From the NCBI GenBank assembly GCA_040285825.1, contig JAUPSS010000002.1:2914001-2978000 (forward strand): 64,000 bases of DNA. The letters run 5' to 3'. Shown one piece after another: positions 21,711 to 32,405 of the stretch. Numbering within the stretch: position 1 is the first letter of the stretch; the number at the start of each line of letters is the position of its first letter. The position numbers were made by a program, and so were the translations under genes. The notes beneath the pieces are model-generated. The model saw nothing but the letters and a program-made list of their open reading frames with translations. It was not told the DNA's origin and ran no database searches. Source of the stretch: Eukaryota sp. TZLM1-RC. Taxonomy: Eukaryota; Metamonada: BaSk clade.

Positions 21711-22420
21711 AAAATAATATTTCAGTGTTGCAAACAATTCATCTCAAGATCATTGTTGCTGGTCAATTCTTGAATTCATAGATAGAACTGACTATTTGTA
21801 ATTTTTTCATTTGTATCGATGAGCCTATACAAACCTATTCAATCATCCTTCAATTGCGATAATGCAATGTACAATCGTGGGAGGGAATGGGTAACAACCA
21901 AAACCGTTGAAGCGACAACCATTGAGGCAGAAGCACCACTGTATAAAGACTGTTCAAGATCTAGTCTTAATCTGTTCTAGTACAGGTTACTAGGGTTTTG
22001 TTTTGCAGAAAAGCAAAAACTGCCTCCTTGACGATTAGTGACCCGGTTTGCAGAGTGTCATCAGTCACTACACGCCAATTACTGCCTGATCTGAAAATGA
22101 TGCTGAGAATGCCGTTGTCCAGCAGTTTAAAATTGTTAATTATAAGTTCCTGGTCAAAAATTTCAAGAAGCAGATTGGTCACATTAAAATCTGTAAAGTT
22201 GTGCACTTCAGTAAAGTGAATTGGGACTTCACCATCGAAGAAATTGGAAAATCATCACTTTTAAGAAAGATAACATGTTAAGTCTATTGTTAAAGAGTTA
22301 GAGTCACCAAAAGATGAAGGTGAAGTCATTGAGTTTGTGAAAGGTGAAAAATTGCATTTAGAGCGAAAATCACAATGATATTTTGTTGACCCAGATCCAA
22401 TCAATCTTCAATTCCAAACT
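21711..22420. other. Intergenic with one unassigned minus-strand open frame
   Basis: A minus frame at 21967-22206 (79 codons) reads like real protein (LLLEIFDQELIINNFKLLDN, GILSIIFRSGSNWRVVTDD) but I recognise no family and see no continuation. It may be a relic. The rest is the upstream region of the SIR2-like gene. Confidence 0.4.
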
Positions 22421-24505
22421 ATGAACACAGAGACTTATCCTGATGCGTACCAGATTTTTCTTGATATAGCTACCTCAGAATTAACGGAAGGCGCTGCTGC
22501 TTGGAGTCCTCTTACGCTGCCACCAAGAAAGCCACCCAGACCCACTACTGTCATGTTTGGCAATGGATTGTCCCTCAATGTAAACGGTACTCTTTGTCCT
22601 AAAATGCAGTATTCTGCAGACTTTCATCGCAGTGTTGTAACTGTCTACAATCTCTGGATTGATGTCTGCTCATTTGTAAAGGAGGTTTTGAACGACAACC
22701 ATCACTTCACTAGAACCAACACGAACTCGTCTATTCCTTTTCACTTTTACATGTCTGCAAATTCTTTTCAGGACTCATTTAATTCGTTTCAGATTACATT
22801 TTGTGAGCTTGTCAAACAAAAATCCTTTCCTAAAGACGTTCAACACTATTTCGATGAACTTGACTCTGATAAGGCACAACTCGACAAGCTCAACTATCTC
22901 TATCCCTTTAATCTGGACTCTCAAGTTCCCATTAGTCTTCCTGCTTTGGCATTACTTTTGTTGTGGGTTCACGGAATAGATGTACATGTCCTTCTCAACG
23001 CGAAAAAGCTTATTCCGGCTGCCGTCTTTCGCCAGGATATCAAAAATCTTGGTCTAAAGGAGTACTTTGGACCATACTATTATTCACTCATATGGCAAGA
23101 TTTACTTCAAGAGTCCTTCGCCTCTTATCAGTCAACAGAAAAAGATCTTTTGAATGAGTTGCGTAATATTGCTCAGTTCATTGCAGTCAATCCACGAAGT
23201 GATAGTGGCCATGACATTTCGTTCCAAAATAATTATGAAAAAGCTGTTAATTCTTGTGTTGGGGATGTTTTTGGACTGTTGACTATCATTTCAATCTTAA
23301 ATTTCCAGGAAGGAAACGACAACCAAACGTCTGATCAGGCCAGTACACATGAGTTTTATTGTGGAAATTTTAAGAATTTTGTGGAAGCCAACTCATATGC
23401 TAAATTTTTGATCCAGATTGCCACTCTGTATAAGGATCACCGTGATTGCATCCGCATTGCAACAACCAATTATGATTTTCTTCTCGAAGCCATCCTTTTT
23501 CTTGGTTTTAAGTTTTACAATTCTACTAAAACCACTCATTGTTACAAACCTCAAATGGTTTGCTTTTCCACGTCACCCCGTCAATCTTCTTCTTTAGTCC
23601 AATACATTCAATGCAGCAGTCATGAGGAGATGTCTTCGTTTGATTCACTCTGTCCTGTCTTCCATATTCATGGTTCACTGTACTCATCTGGCTCTATTGT
23701 TGTTACCTACGCTGAACTATATGATCATTGCCCGGCTGTTCTTGGTGAACTTTGGATCACTATTGGACTTGGGACTACTAATGACAAGACTTTCCAGTCC
23801 ATTGCTGCGAAATCTGATTTTTCTGTTTTCAAATTTGTCGCTGATGAGGAGTCTAAAAACGGCTGCATTGTACCTGTGAATTGTAAAGATCGAGAGAGGG
23901 TTCCATCATGTGCACTCGCTTTTCTTCTCTATATTCTTAGTCGTTCCATTGAAAGAGACTTACCCTTGGATTCTTCGTTCGGTCAATTATTTCCTTGTGG
24001 TGTTCCTTATATCGATGCTGTCAATTGGGTTTCTTCCAGACACTACGATGAAGATTTGCAGTCTTTAAAAGAAGTAAAGTGTAAAAACGAAGACCACAGA
24101 AACTGCAAATTCCTCTCTAGAGATTTGTGTTTTGGATTTTACAAGAATAAAGAGGACCAAAGTGTGGGTGAAAAGATCATCTCTCTGTACTCTGTGTTTG
24201 TAGATTGCTGTTTGAACCCTAAATATAATATGCCTAGACCAATTGATCCTAGGGAGTTGTTTTTGTTTTACTTGAAGCACAAAGAGTGTAAAATCAATGT
24301 GTTATTTCAGGATTTTTGCAAATTCGAGTCGTTTCATAAGAACAACACTAGTGACATTCAGCAATTAGGCATTACCGATTCTTATTTTATCATTTGGAAC
24401 TCGTGCAAATCCTTTTGTCTCTTCTTACCTATCATACTCGAAGAGCCTTACAACAAACTCAAACCCCATTTTGATCATACAAGCCCAAAATTTTTGGCCA
24501 CTTGA
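22421..24505 (+). CDS. SIR2-like (NAD-binding) domain protein
   Basis: A 694-residue intronless protein. Three segments in order match the SIR2-like fold: the glycine loop TVMFGNGLSLNVN (residues 43-55), IRIATTNYDFLLEAIL (about 343-358, the TTNYD motif) and VFHIHGSLYSSGSIVVTYAE (about 412-431, the HGS motif). These are typical of the SIR2_2 and related NAD-hydrolysing domains best known from prokaryotic defence proteins, rather than of canonical deacetylase sirtuins, whose zinc-binding cysteines are not visible. About 290 residues separate the first two motifs, a large insertion. The C-terminal 200 residues are unassigned. NADase activity is inference. It sits alone between transposon fragments. 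Confidence 0.72.
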   Translation: MNTETYPDAYQIFLDIATSELTEGAAAWSPLTLPPRKPPRPTTVMFGNGLSLNVNGTLCPKMQYSADFHRSVVTVYNLWIDVCSFVKEVLNDNHHFTRTNTNSSIPFHFYMSANSFQDSFNSFQITFCELVKQKSFPKDVQHYFDELDSDKAQLDKLNYLYPFNLDSQVPISLPALALLLLWVHGIDVHVLLNAKKLIPAAVFRQDIKNLGLKEYFGPYYYSLIWQDLLQESFASYQSTEKDLLNELRNIAQFIAVNPRSDSGHDISFQNNYEKAVNSCVGDVFGLLTIISILNFQEGNDNQTSDQASTHEFYCGNFKNFVEANSYAKFLIQIATLYKDHRDCIRIATTNYDFLLEAILFLGFKFYNSTKTTHCYKPQMVCFSTSPRQSSSLVQYIQCSSHEEMSSFDSLCPVFHIHGSLYSSGSIVVTYAELYDHCPAVLGELWITIGLGTTNDKTFQSIAAKSDFSVFKFVADEESKNGCIVPVNCKDRERVPSCALAFLLYILSRSIERDLPLDSSFGQLFPCGVPYIDAVNWVSSRHYDEDLQSLKEVKCKNEDHRNCKFLSRDLCFGFYKNKEDQSVGEKIISLYSVFVDCCLNPKYNMPRPIDPRELFLFYLKHKECKINVLFQDFCKFESFHKNNTSDIQQLGITDSYFIIWNSCKSFCLFLPIILEEPYNKLKPHFDHTSPKFLAT

Positions 24506-24518
24506 ATCAGAATAATAG

Positions 24519-24719
24519 TTGATTAAACCTGATGAAGGTGGTCTGTCAATTTCTCCACTATATCCAACAAAATTGATTAATCAAGGTTCTTTTAAATTCT
24601 TTAAACTAATCAAAAATGAATATTCTGTGGAAGTAGCTTCTTTTCCATGGTGGAATCAGTATGCAGCTGAAATATATTTGATCGACTTTCTTCGTGATGT
24701 TAGTTTTGTATATTCATAA
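24519..24719 (+). other. Unassigned open frame fragment
   Basis: Open frame of 66 codons just after the SIR2-like stop, reading PDEGGLSISPLYPTKLINQG and FPWWNQYAAEIYLIDFLRDV. It looks protein-like (Trp and Tyr rich) but has no recognised relative; the start in use here is not an ATG. It is probably a relic. Confidence 0.3.
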
Positions 24720-24785
24720 ATTATAAAATAAAATTAACACAAAATTAACAAATGATATGTTTTTGGTTGAAAAGTAACCCAAAAT

Positions 24786-26120
24786 TTGAACAATGTTTTG
24801 AGATCTTGTGCTCCTTCCATAGCATTAGATTTTTGTCGTTCTTTTAATTCATTGAGAACAGAATTTTTTGCTGATTTATTGGATGTAGAACCAAGAATGT
24901 TGAAAAGTCACCTATTTTCTTCAGCAAATTTGGGGGGTATTGGATTTACTAAATCTTCAATTTTGTGTCAATCAGCATTCTTGGGTGGTGGCAAAAATTT
25001 TATTTATGAATTTTCTCGTAGATTTCCTGATGATTCTCATCTGTTAGTTCCCAATTGCAGTCCCTATTTGTATGAGTTATCCTGTGAACTTGAAAAATCG
25101 CCGCCACAAATTTGGACCAAATGTTTTCCTCAATCAATTCAAGAAATTCCAAACCGATCTCTATTTAATTTACAGTTTTGCTGTAAAAAGCTTCAACAAA
25201 AATTGTCAAAGATTTTTGAAAGCTTGGATTTTGATGTTAGACTTGGCTTGGCCAAGAAAAAGAATCCCGCTTTTGCAAATCTTTTGCAAGATAGGTGTGA
25301 CAGTACTTCTTCTGCCTTAGTAACAACAATTCCACAAGTTTTTAGTACTCTCTTATCCGATTCTGCTTGGACTCTGAATATGGGATTTCGTTCCTTTATC
25401 TGGCCTGATAATTTACCTCATAATTTAATTTGTAAATGTTCTCGAGAAATTACAACTACTCATTTGTTAAATTGTAAACATTTTATTACTTTTAGAAGCA
25501 AGGTTCATGATGCTGTAAGAGACCAGTTATATTGTATGTGTAAATCTCATAGAATTGAATCCTTCTTGGAACCTCTGTTGTCAAATCTGTTTGATGCTGA
25601 AGATGATTTTCATAAGAATAATAGAGGTGATGTCATATTACCTGGATTAGATGGAAGCTTCATTTTATTGGATGTAATGTCTGTTGATCCTTGTAATGCC
25701 TCAAATGAAAGGCTTGTTATTTCTGAAATTCATAATCCCTTTTCAAATGCTGAAAATTTTAAATTCAAAAAATACAATGAACCTTTGTCCAAATTGGCCA
25801 TTCTACAGCATGCAAAATACAATTTGTATCCATTTGTATTTTCCCTTTTTGGTTCATTTGCACCAACTGCTTTACGTTTTTTGGATGATTTTGAAATGAT
25901 TGTAAAGAGAAGAACTGGCAGAAATTTCAACAGATTGTTTTGGCAAAATAGAATTGTGTTTTCTATTTTTAAGGGGATGTTGAAGATGGTTTCTGATGCT
26001 TTGCTTTCTCTTGGATCTCACTATGAGAGAGTTGCATCTAGTGTTTTTGTTTTGGGAGAGATGGATTTTTTAGATGTTGATTTATAGGTTTTGAATAAAA
26101 TTAAATTTAAATAAAAAAAT
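24786..26120 (+). mobile_element. Non-LTR retrotransposon 3' part, family B, long open frame
   Basis: The best family B copy: 433 codons are open from 24786 to 26087. It begins in the thumb-like region after the reverse transcriptase (SCAPSIALDFCRSFNSLRTE, LGGIGFTKSSILCQSAFLGG), then the zinc knuckle LICKCSREITTTHLLNCKH, KVHDAVRDQLYCMCKSHRIE, the endonuclease motif RGDVILPGLDGSFILLDVMS, FKKYNEPLSKLAILQHAKYN and the end FWQNRIVFSIFKGMLKMVSD. It finishes MDFLDVDL-stop at 26087 with an A-rich tail. The catalytic reverse transcriptase is missing, so the copy cannot move by itself. The frame has no proper start codon at 24786. Confidence 0.88.
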
Positions 26121-26578
26121 GTTTTTCAATGAATACTGAATTCTTGAGAGTGGAACTAATTTATCTGTAGGAGTCATTCGTGCACTTACCATTCGAGGTC
26201 TATTAATTAATCCTGTATGGTATCTTCTATATGCAGTTTTCGTTATAATAGGTCTGTGCTGTTTCAACATTCTATAAAATACAGTTCCACTCATTTGTTG
26301 ATTACCTCTTCTGACAAGATAAATAGCACGAGCTAACCACATTTTATCTGAATTCTCTAAACAGTTAATGCTAAACCATCAGTATAATGTCCATGGAGAA
26401 TGTCATATTACCAGAATACATGCAAAAGAACAAAGAGGGCGGATCATTTTCCAATTTTAATATAAAGGAGTTTTATAAATAGCACCCCAATCTCAACCGC
26501 ATGTCTTGTTTCCGAGCTTCATTTGTTAAGTGAAGGACAAATGGGCTTGGTTGCTGACATTATTAAACTAGTGTCATT
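26121..26578. other. Spacer with an unassigned minus-strand open frame
   Basis: A minus frame of 86 codons (26082-26342) is basic (LARAIYLVRRGNQQMSGTVF, YRRYHTGLINRPRMVSARMT) and overlaps the family B tail. No family recognised. The rest is AT-rich. Confidence 0.35.
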
Positions 26579-26791
26579 CTAGATGACTGAAAAGACGGGA
26601 TTGTTAATGTTAGTCACACTAAGTCGTTTAGAAAAATCATGGTCTTCAAAACCAATTAAAACAGACTTTTGTAATTTCACAACAGCAAGATGAAGATTAT
26701 TCAAAGGTTTTGAAGGAAAAAACTTATTCCACACATCAATAGGTTCTTTACAAAATTCATTTTCGAATCTGGGTAACCAATGGATAAACAA
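26579..26791 (-). mobile_element. Non-LTR retrotransposon internal remnant (family E)
   Basis: 70 codons read NEFCKEPIDVWNKFFPSKPL, LHLAVVKLQKSVLIGFEDHD, FSKRLSV. This aligns with family B (PPQIWTKCFPQSIQEI, LQFCCKKLQQKLSKIFESLD, FDVRLGL) between the thumb and the zinc knuckle. It is too diverged to belong to families A to D. Confidence 0.6.
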
Positions 26792-26975
26792 TTAGTGAAT
26801 TGATATCAATAACCATTTCGAGATTTTATTCCAATATTAATTTCGATTTTTTGTGAACTTAGGTTTTGGAAAAATTGGTAGAACCCCACTGAAAAAAATT
26901 TCAAAATACAATCACTGTTTTGGAAAAAAAAGAAAAGAAAAATATTTACTATTATCAAACTAAATACAAAAAAAT

Positions 26976-28760
26976 CTACATAAGAGAACATCCACCGCCA
27001 GCAAAATAATTTGGTCTTGAATAAGTTTCGTTACTTCTTTTAAAAGTCACTGGTTCTATATTGTCACCAAACTTGCCATCATTGCCAACTGAGAGGAGTA
27101 CGATTGCCCCCAAGTTATTCTGGTGCTGGTAGTTTGGGCAGCTGAATATTGTGAAAACCAGACCATCGTGCAGAGAGGTCCATCCATCGGGTACCATTTC
27201 GTGAGATCTGAATATCTTACTCAGCCCATTGATGTCAAGGAAAGCTCGACTCACCTCAGCCCCCCATTCAACTCCAAATCCACGGAAAGAAGGACGTACA
27301 CCGGGGGAAGGGGAGGGGTCAGACCAGAGGAGAGATTCGATAGTGGAGCCTTTGGGGAAGATTTCAAGCACCCTGTTTTCTTTGTTTAAGTCGTCAATTG
27401 TCAAAGAGTGACCATTCATAGACAAACCACCATGGACAACAAAGATATCTCCGTTCAATACTGTCGCAATTGGTAAATGAACAAAAGTTAAATGAAACTC
27501 GTTATACAATGGACGATGACAAGAAACGTATTTGTCCTTCAATTCTCTGGCAAACCCATAATCACAGGTACACCACCTGGTTTCGTGATTACCTCTGTTG
27601 AGAAAGACTCTGTCTGGACGGCTAATGTATAGTAAAAAGATGATCAATACAGCTTCAATTGAGTATCGTCCCCTGTCTACCCAATCACCATTGAAGACAT
27701 AAGCAGTGTTATCGGACGGAAAGCCTTGGGAGTTGAGTATTTGGAGGAGATCGTAGTACTGGCCGTGAATGTCGCCAACAACGCAAATTTTTGTCGAAGG
27801 ATCAAAACTGGGACTGACCACGTTTGGTAGTTTCGACAGCATATCACGTGCCACGGTCAAAATGTTCTTGACTGTTTCAAGACTAAACTCTGCCCCGTTT
27901 GCCAATAACTTGCTTAGGTCAACAATATCATTGACCTTCAATGACTTGATCTCTTCTTGACACTTGTCTATCACTGGTCTTGCTTTATCAACGTAGGGGG
28001 TCAGAAACACACGTAATACTGACCCGCTTTTCAAATGCTTTGAAAGACTTGTTCCACAATGAATCTCATGTTCCTCGACACCATCAATAATGCTGATTCT
28101 GCAAACAAGATGCCCAAAGTGTTGGGCAATTACACCAACAAGTGTTTCAAATGAAGTGACTGGTTGAGTAATGATTCTTGAAGGCTTCAGGGTCGACGTT
28201 GTGGAAACTTGGAATGATGTGTTGAGGGCCCAGTTTCGATCAAATTTGATTGGTTTCACGCACAACGCAAGTTCGTCCTTGTCTGCAGGAAATGGGTGGC
28301 ATATTAGGAAATATGAGGAGGGGTCTGCCGTTTGCAGAAGAGAAGGGTACAGGTCATCTGGGATGGAGATGTTGGCAGCAGACAGACGTTGGTTAAAGGC
28401 ATCAAGGTCGTTCTTGGAGAGCGTATTGAACGAACAGAGGCTGTTGAAACCGTAGTTCATGAATAGCTGCGAAATCTTCGGCGACGAAAGCGAGGTGTGT
28501 TTAAACTCGAGAAACTCGGCCACATCAAAATCCTGATGGAAGTCATGAAGGAAGACCTCATCATTTGAAACGGGGTCTTTTGAATCAACAAGGTGGCCGT
28601 CTTGGCGACGTAGAAGAGGAGCAGGGACTGGATTAACTTCCCCCGAGTAAAAACGATATATGGTGCCCAAAAGATCACCAGCTGTAGGAGAGCGCATGCA
28701 TTCAGACGAGAACTTTTCCGTCCAACCCTTGTAATTCACGGAGAGGTATGGAACTGTCAT
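26976..28760 (-). CDS. PPP-family serine/threonine phosphatase with C-terminal CaaX box
   Basis: A 594-residue metallophosphatase. The catalytic domain fills about 300-580 with VGDIHGQ (about 329), NGDWVDRGRYSIE (about 357), NRGNHE (about 390), VVHGGL (about 443) and LLWSDPSPSPGVRPSFRGFG. It is closest to PP5/PPEF-like sequences by the FNGDxVDRG motif. No TPR repeats precede it; the N-terminal 290 residues are unassigned, apart from a possible PB1 or ubiquitin-like segment at about 200-255 (RIITQPVTSFETLVGVIAQH...GSVLRVFLTPY). The protein ends GGGCSLM, a CaaX box expected to be farnesylated, so membrane attachment is likely. ATG at 28760. Confidence 0.88.
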   Translation of the reverse strand: MTVPYLSVNYKGWTEKFSSECMRSPTAGDLLGTIYRFYSGEVNPVPAPLLRRQDGHLVDSKDPVSNDEVFLHDFHQDFDVAEFLEFKHTSLSSPKISQLFMNYGFNSLCSFNTLSKNDLDAFNQRLSAANISIPDDLYPSLLQTADPSSYFLICHPFPADKDELALCVKPIKFDRNWALNTSFQVSTTSTLKPSRIITQPVTSFETLVGVIAQHFGHLVCRISIIDGVEEHEIHCGTSLSKHLKSGSVLRVFLTPYVDKARPVIDKCQEEIKSLKVNDIVDLSKLLANGAEFSLETVKNILTVARDMLSKLPNVVSPSFDPSTKICVVGDIHGQYYDLLQILNSQGFPSDNTAYVFNGDWVDRGRYSIEAVLIIFLLYISRPDRVFLNRGNHETRWCTCDYGFARELKDKYVSCHRPLYNEFHLTFVHLPIATVLNGDIFVVHGGLSMNGHSLTIDDLNKENRVLEIFPKGSTIESLLWSDPSPSPGVRPSFRGFGVEWGAEVSRAFLDINGLSKIFRSHEMVPDGWTSLHDGLVFTIFSCPNYQHQNNLGAIVLLSVGNDGKFGDNIEPVTFKRSNETYSRPNYFAGGGCSLM

Positions 28761-28854
28761 ACTTCAATAAACAAGGATGACCCAAAGAAAAGCGGAAAAT
28801 GGAATAACAAAATTCTTTTTTTTAAAAAAAAACTTTTTTTTTCAAAAATTTAAT

Positions 28855-29730
28855 TTTATTCTAAACCTATAAATCAACATCTAAAAAATCCATCTCTCCC
28901 AAAACAAAAACACTAGATGCAACTCTCTCATAGTGAGATCCAAGAGAAAGCAAAGCATCAGAAACCATCTTCAACATCCCCTTAAAAATAGAAAACACAA
29001 TTCTATTTTGCCAAAACAATCTGTTGACATTTCTGCCAGTTCTTCTCTTTACAATCATTTCAAAATCATCCAAAAACGTAAAGCAGTTGGTGCAAGTGAA
29101 CCAAAAAGGGAAAATACAAATGGATACAAATTGTATTTTGCATGCTGTAGACTGGCCAATTTGGACAAAGGTTCATTGTATTTTTGAATTTAAAATTTTC
29201 AGCATTTGAAAGGGGATTATGAATTTCAGAATTAACAAGCCTTTCATTTGAGGCATTACAAGGATCAACAGACATCACATCCAATAAAATGAAGCTTCCA
29301 TCTAATCCAGGTAATATGACATCACCTCTATTATTCTTATGAAAATCATTTTCAGCATCAAACAGATTTGACAACAAAGGTTCCAAGAAGGATTCAATTC
29401 TATGAGATTTACACATACAATATAACTGGTCTCTTACAGCATCATGAACCTTGCTTCTAAAAGTAATAAAATGTTTACAATTTAACAAATGAGTAGTTGT
29501 AATTTCTCGAGAACATTTACAAATTAAATTATGAGGTAAATTATCAGGCCAGATAAAGGAACGAAATCTCATATTCAGAGTCCAAGCAGAATCGGATAAG
29601 AGAGTACCATAAACTTGTGGAATTGTTGTTACTAAGGCAGAAGAAGTACTGTCACACATATCTTGTAGAAGATTTGCAAAAGCGGGATTCTTTTTCTTGG
29701 CCAAGCCAAGTCTAACATCATTAAAATTTT
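28855..29730 (-). mobile_element. Non-LTR retrotransposon 3' fragment, family B
   Basis: Nearly identical to the C-terminal 290 codons of the 24786-26087 copy, from LGLAKKKNPAFANLLQD through the zinc knuckle, RGDVILPGLDGSFILLDVMS and the end MDFLDVDL. One frameshift near 29150 splits it (frames 29704-29066 and 29073-28867). The 5' truncation point, near 29725, abuts an A/T run and then the 3' end of a family A copy on the same strand. Confidence 0.9.
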
Positions 29731-29764
29731 TTTAAAAAAAACTGGATTATTTATTGAGATAAAA

Positions 29765-30730
29765 ATAACCATCTAGAATTCAATATCCTCCAAACAAGCG
29801 TCACTATTACTGAACCTACTCACAGCATTACGTTCATATTCTACACCGATAGCTAAAAGTGCCTTTGAAATCATTGTAGGAATAGACTTGAAAATGCAAA
29901 AAACAATTCTATTTAACCAGAAAGTGGAGTTCATTGTTTTACCAGACCTAATCAGTAACACTTTTTTAAAATTTTCCAAAAAGTGCAAGCCTGAAGGTCC
30001 AATATTGCCAAAAAGAGAAATTGCAAACGGCACAAACAGATATTTCACATGTTCCACTCTACCTAACTGAGCCAAAGGTTCTTCATATTTTTTTATCTTC
30101 TTTTTTTCGGCGTAAGATAACGGCGAATCAGCGGAATACACTAAACGAGCAGCAGAATTTTTGCAAACATCAACTGAGACAACATCTACAACATTGACAA
30201 CACCATCGATCCCTGGAGCTACTCAGTCTGCCCTTCTTTTACCAAAAGAATCATCAGCTTGATCTGAAGACAGCTTATGTACTGATAGCTCAATAAATGC
30301 CTCCATATTGAAACTTTTGCACATGGCATATAATTGATCACGAACTGAGTCATGAACAATTGAGCAAAAAGTTATAAAATACTTACAGTTTAAAATATGG
30401 GAAAGCGTAACAACACTCTTGCAGCGACAAATTAAATCATTTGGTAATGAACAAGGCCATAGAAAACATCTCATTCTCATTGCAGTGGTCCATTGGTGAT
30501 CATTAAGTAGAAGGCCATAAATGTTGGGAATTTGGGAGATTAGGCAACATGAACAACTGTCTTCAAGATCAATCAAAAAGTTTGCAAAAACGGGTTTTTT
30601 CCCTTAGCCAAGCTGAGACGTACAATATAATCCAAGTTTTCTAAAACTTTCAAGATTTTTTTCTGCAATTTTGCAAAAGTCAGTGGTAAGGAGAGCAAGT
30701 TTCTTGAAGGAAGTTCCACAATATCAGGTT
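29765..30730 (-). mobile_element. Non-LTR retrotransposon 3' fragment, family A
   Basis: Minus-strand frames 30576-30223 and 30141-29773 give DHQWTTAMRMRCFLWPCSLP, the zinc knuckle LICRCKSVVTLSHILNCKY, IVHDSVRDQLYAMCKSFNME, GKRRAD and then LAQLGRVEHVKYLFVPFAIS through LEDIEF-stop. A stop lies in the endonuclease region near 30223. Upstream similarity to the copy at 1-226 (NLDYIVRLSLAK, LQKKILKVLENL) continues to about 30720. Confidence 0.85.
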
Positions 30731-31437
30731 ATCAGGTTCCACATTAAAATTCTTGAAATACAAATAGATTGGTAGAGAAGCTTCTCACTTTAATTCGAGA
30801 TACTGGGATACTGTGATCTTCCAATCTTGCAGATTTATCAAGTGTTTCTGTTGTACATGAACCCGCACCTATTGAAAGAGATGGCAAACTAATGATGGAA
30901 ATAATTATTACTTGGCGTCATCAGACATTTTCTACTTCAATATCGTTCAATCCCTATAAGAAAAGTGCATTTGAGACGGGTGGCCAGGGATGTTTACATG
31001 CATTGTCATGGAACACTGTTTGTGAAGAATTGTTCAAGCAAGCACTTGATTTTTACCACAGAAAATAGTTTAGAGACCAACACAATTAGGGTGAATTGTA
31101 TAGACTAGCAAGTTACTTATAGTGGCACAATTTAAATAATTGTAGAATACTGTGATTGCTTGTTTCAGTTTTATATTTTTTAGAATGGACCATGCCAAAC
31201 CTTGGTCTTTTCTTTTCACTCTTCCTTATCATATTAAAACCCACTAAAAAGTGGACCTTGTCTTTATCAAATTAATCATGTTTACATTCGAATACTTACA
31301 CTAATACACTTTGGCCAAACGAATAACGACAATGCTAAACAGTTGTAATTATCAGTAAATACAACCCAACTATTATAATTGTCGAGCTCAAAATGCCACG
31401 TCATCATTATTGCCACAAAACCATGCTTTTATTGCCA
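30731..31437. other. Intergenic, no gene seen
   Basis: AT-rich with stops in all frames, between the family A fragment and the 3' end of RPN8. No RNA or repeat recognised. Confidence 0.5.
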
Positions 31438-32405
31438 CTATTCCATTGGAGCTTCCTCACTATTATTACTACTCTCGTTCGTTTCCTCCTTTTCCTCTCC
31501 TTCTTCAAACTCTTCTTTCAACTTTCTTTCCAACCGAATCTGGGACTCTCTGTTCAGAATAACATCATGAATAGCAGTGAGTGAACGCCCTATCAAACCC
31601 ATAAGTACAGTGAGTTGGTTTTCATTGGTGAGTTGAGCAAGGTCTTCTTTAACAGCGGTGCTCAACAAAGGTAGGTCGTATAACACTTCTTGTAAAAGAT
31701 TAACAATTTCAGATTTAGGTTTGGGTGTCTTTTCTAAATATTCACATACAATTTCTAAATTTCGAGAAAGAGCAGTTAAACCATTGATCCTCCCCTCCCT
31801 CATGGTACTGAGGTCTGAGATTTCTACTCCTTTAACGTCCCGGAGTAAGTGTTCAATACCAATTTCTTCAGCAATTTGTTGTCCCATTCTGGTCTGAATA
31901 GCGTCAAAGGTTTCAGTTGGTTGTTCACCAGGTGTGCGAGAGGTAACTTGTTTGATGAATGCACGAGCAGGGAACTCTTTCGTCTCCATAACAGTAACTA
32001 AAAGGTAAACAGGATCGATCGGAAGTGACATAAGTCTATGTACAAGTTTGTGGATGGCCAAATCAAGGGCCACTGGAGAAGGACCGGTTGAGTACCAGCC
32101 CACGATCTGTTCTTTGACTGGGATGAGTGTAGGAGAAGAATAACGATACTATTGACTTTTTGTTGCATTTTAAACATTGTTTCTGCAAACTGATGATCGA
32201 ACATCCAGACTTTGGGATCGCGGGGATTTTCTTCAAATGGGACTGCAAAGCAATTTGTTATATCCACAACTCCTCTGTTGACTGTGCCAAGAAGAAGGCC
32301 ACATACACGCTGTTTTGGACCGCGAGAAACACGTTTGTGGTGATCTGATACTGAAAGGAGGACAAGAGGATGTACAATAGCAAGTGATGGAGATGGAGAT
32401 GTCAT
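31438..32405 (-). CDS. RPN8: 26S proteasome regulatory subunit RPN8 (one mini-intron)
   Basis: MPN-domain subunit of the proteasome lid, the catalytically inactive partner of RPN11. Exons on the minus strand are 32405-32150 and 32117-31438, giving 311 residues. The 32-nt intron (32118-32149, GTATCGTT...CTCATCCCAG) restores IVGWYSTGPSP right after FKMQQKVN. Family features: IVHPLVLLSVSDHHKR, QRVCGLLLGTVNRGVVDITN, CFAVPFEENPRDPKVWMFDH, IGIEHLLRDVKG. The JAMM metal-binding residues are absent, as in RPN8. The tail is acidic (EEFEEGEEKEETNESSNNSE). The first ATG is at 32405; it overlaps the end of the Fanzor reading frame (stop at 32402-32404). Confidence 0.93.
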
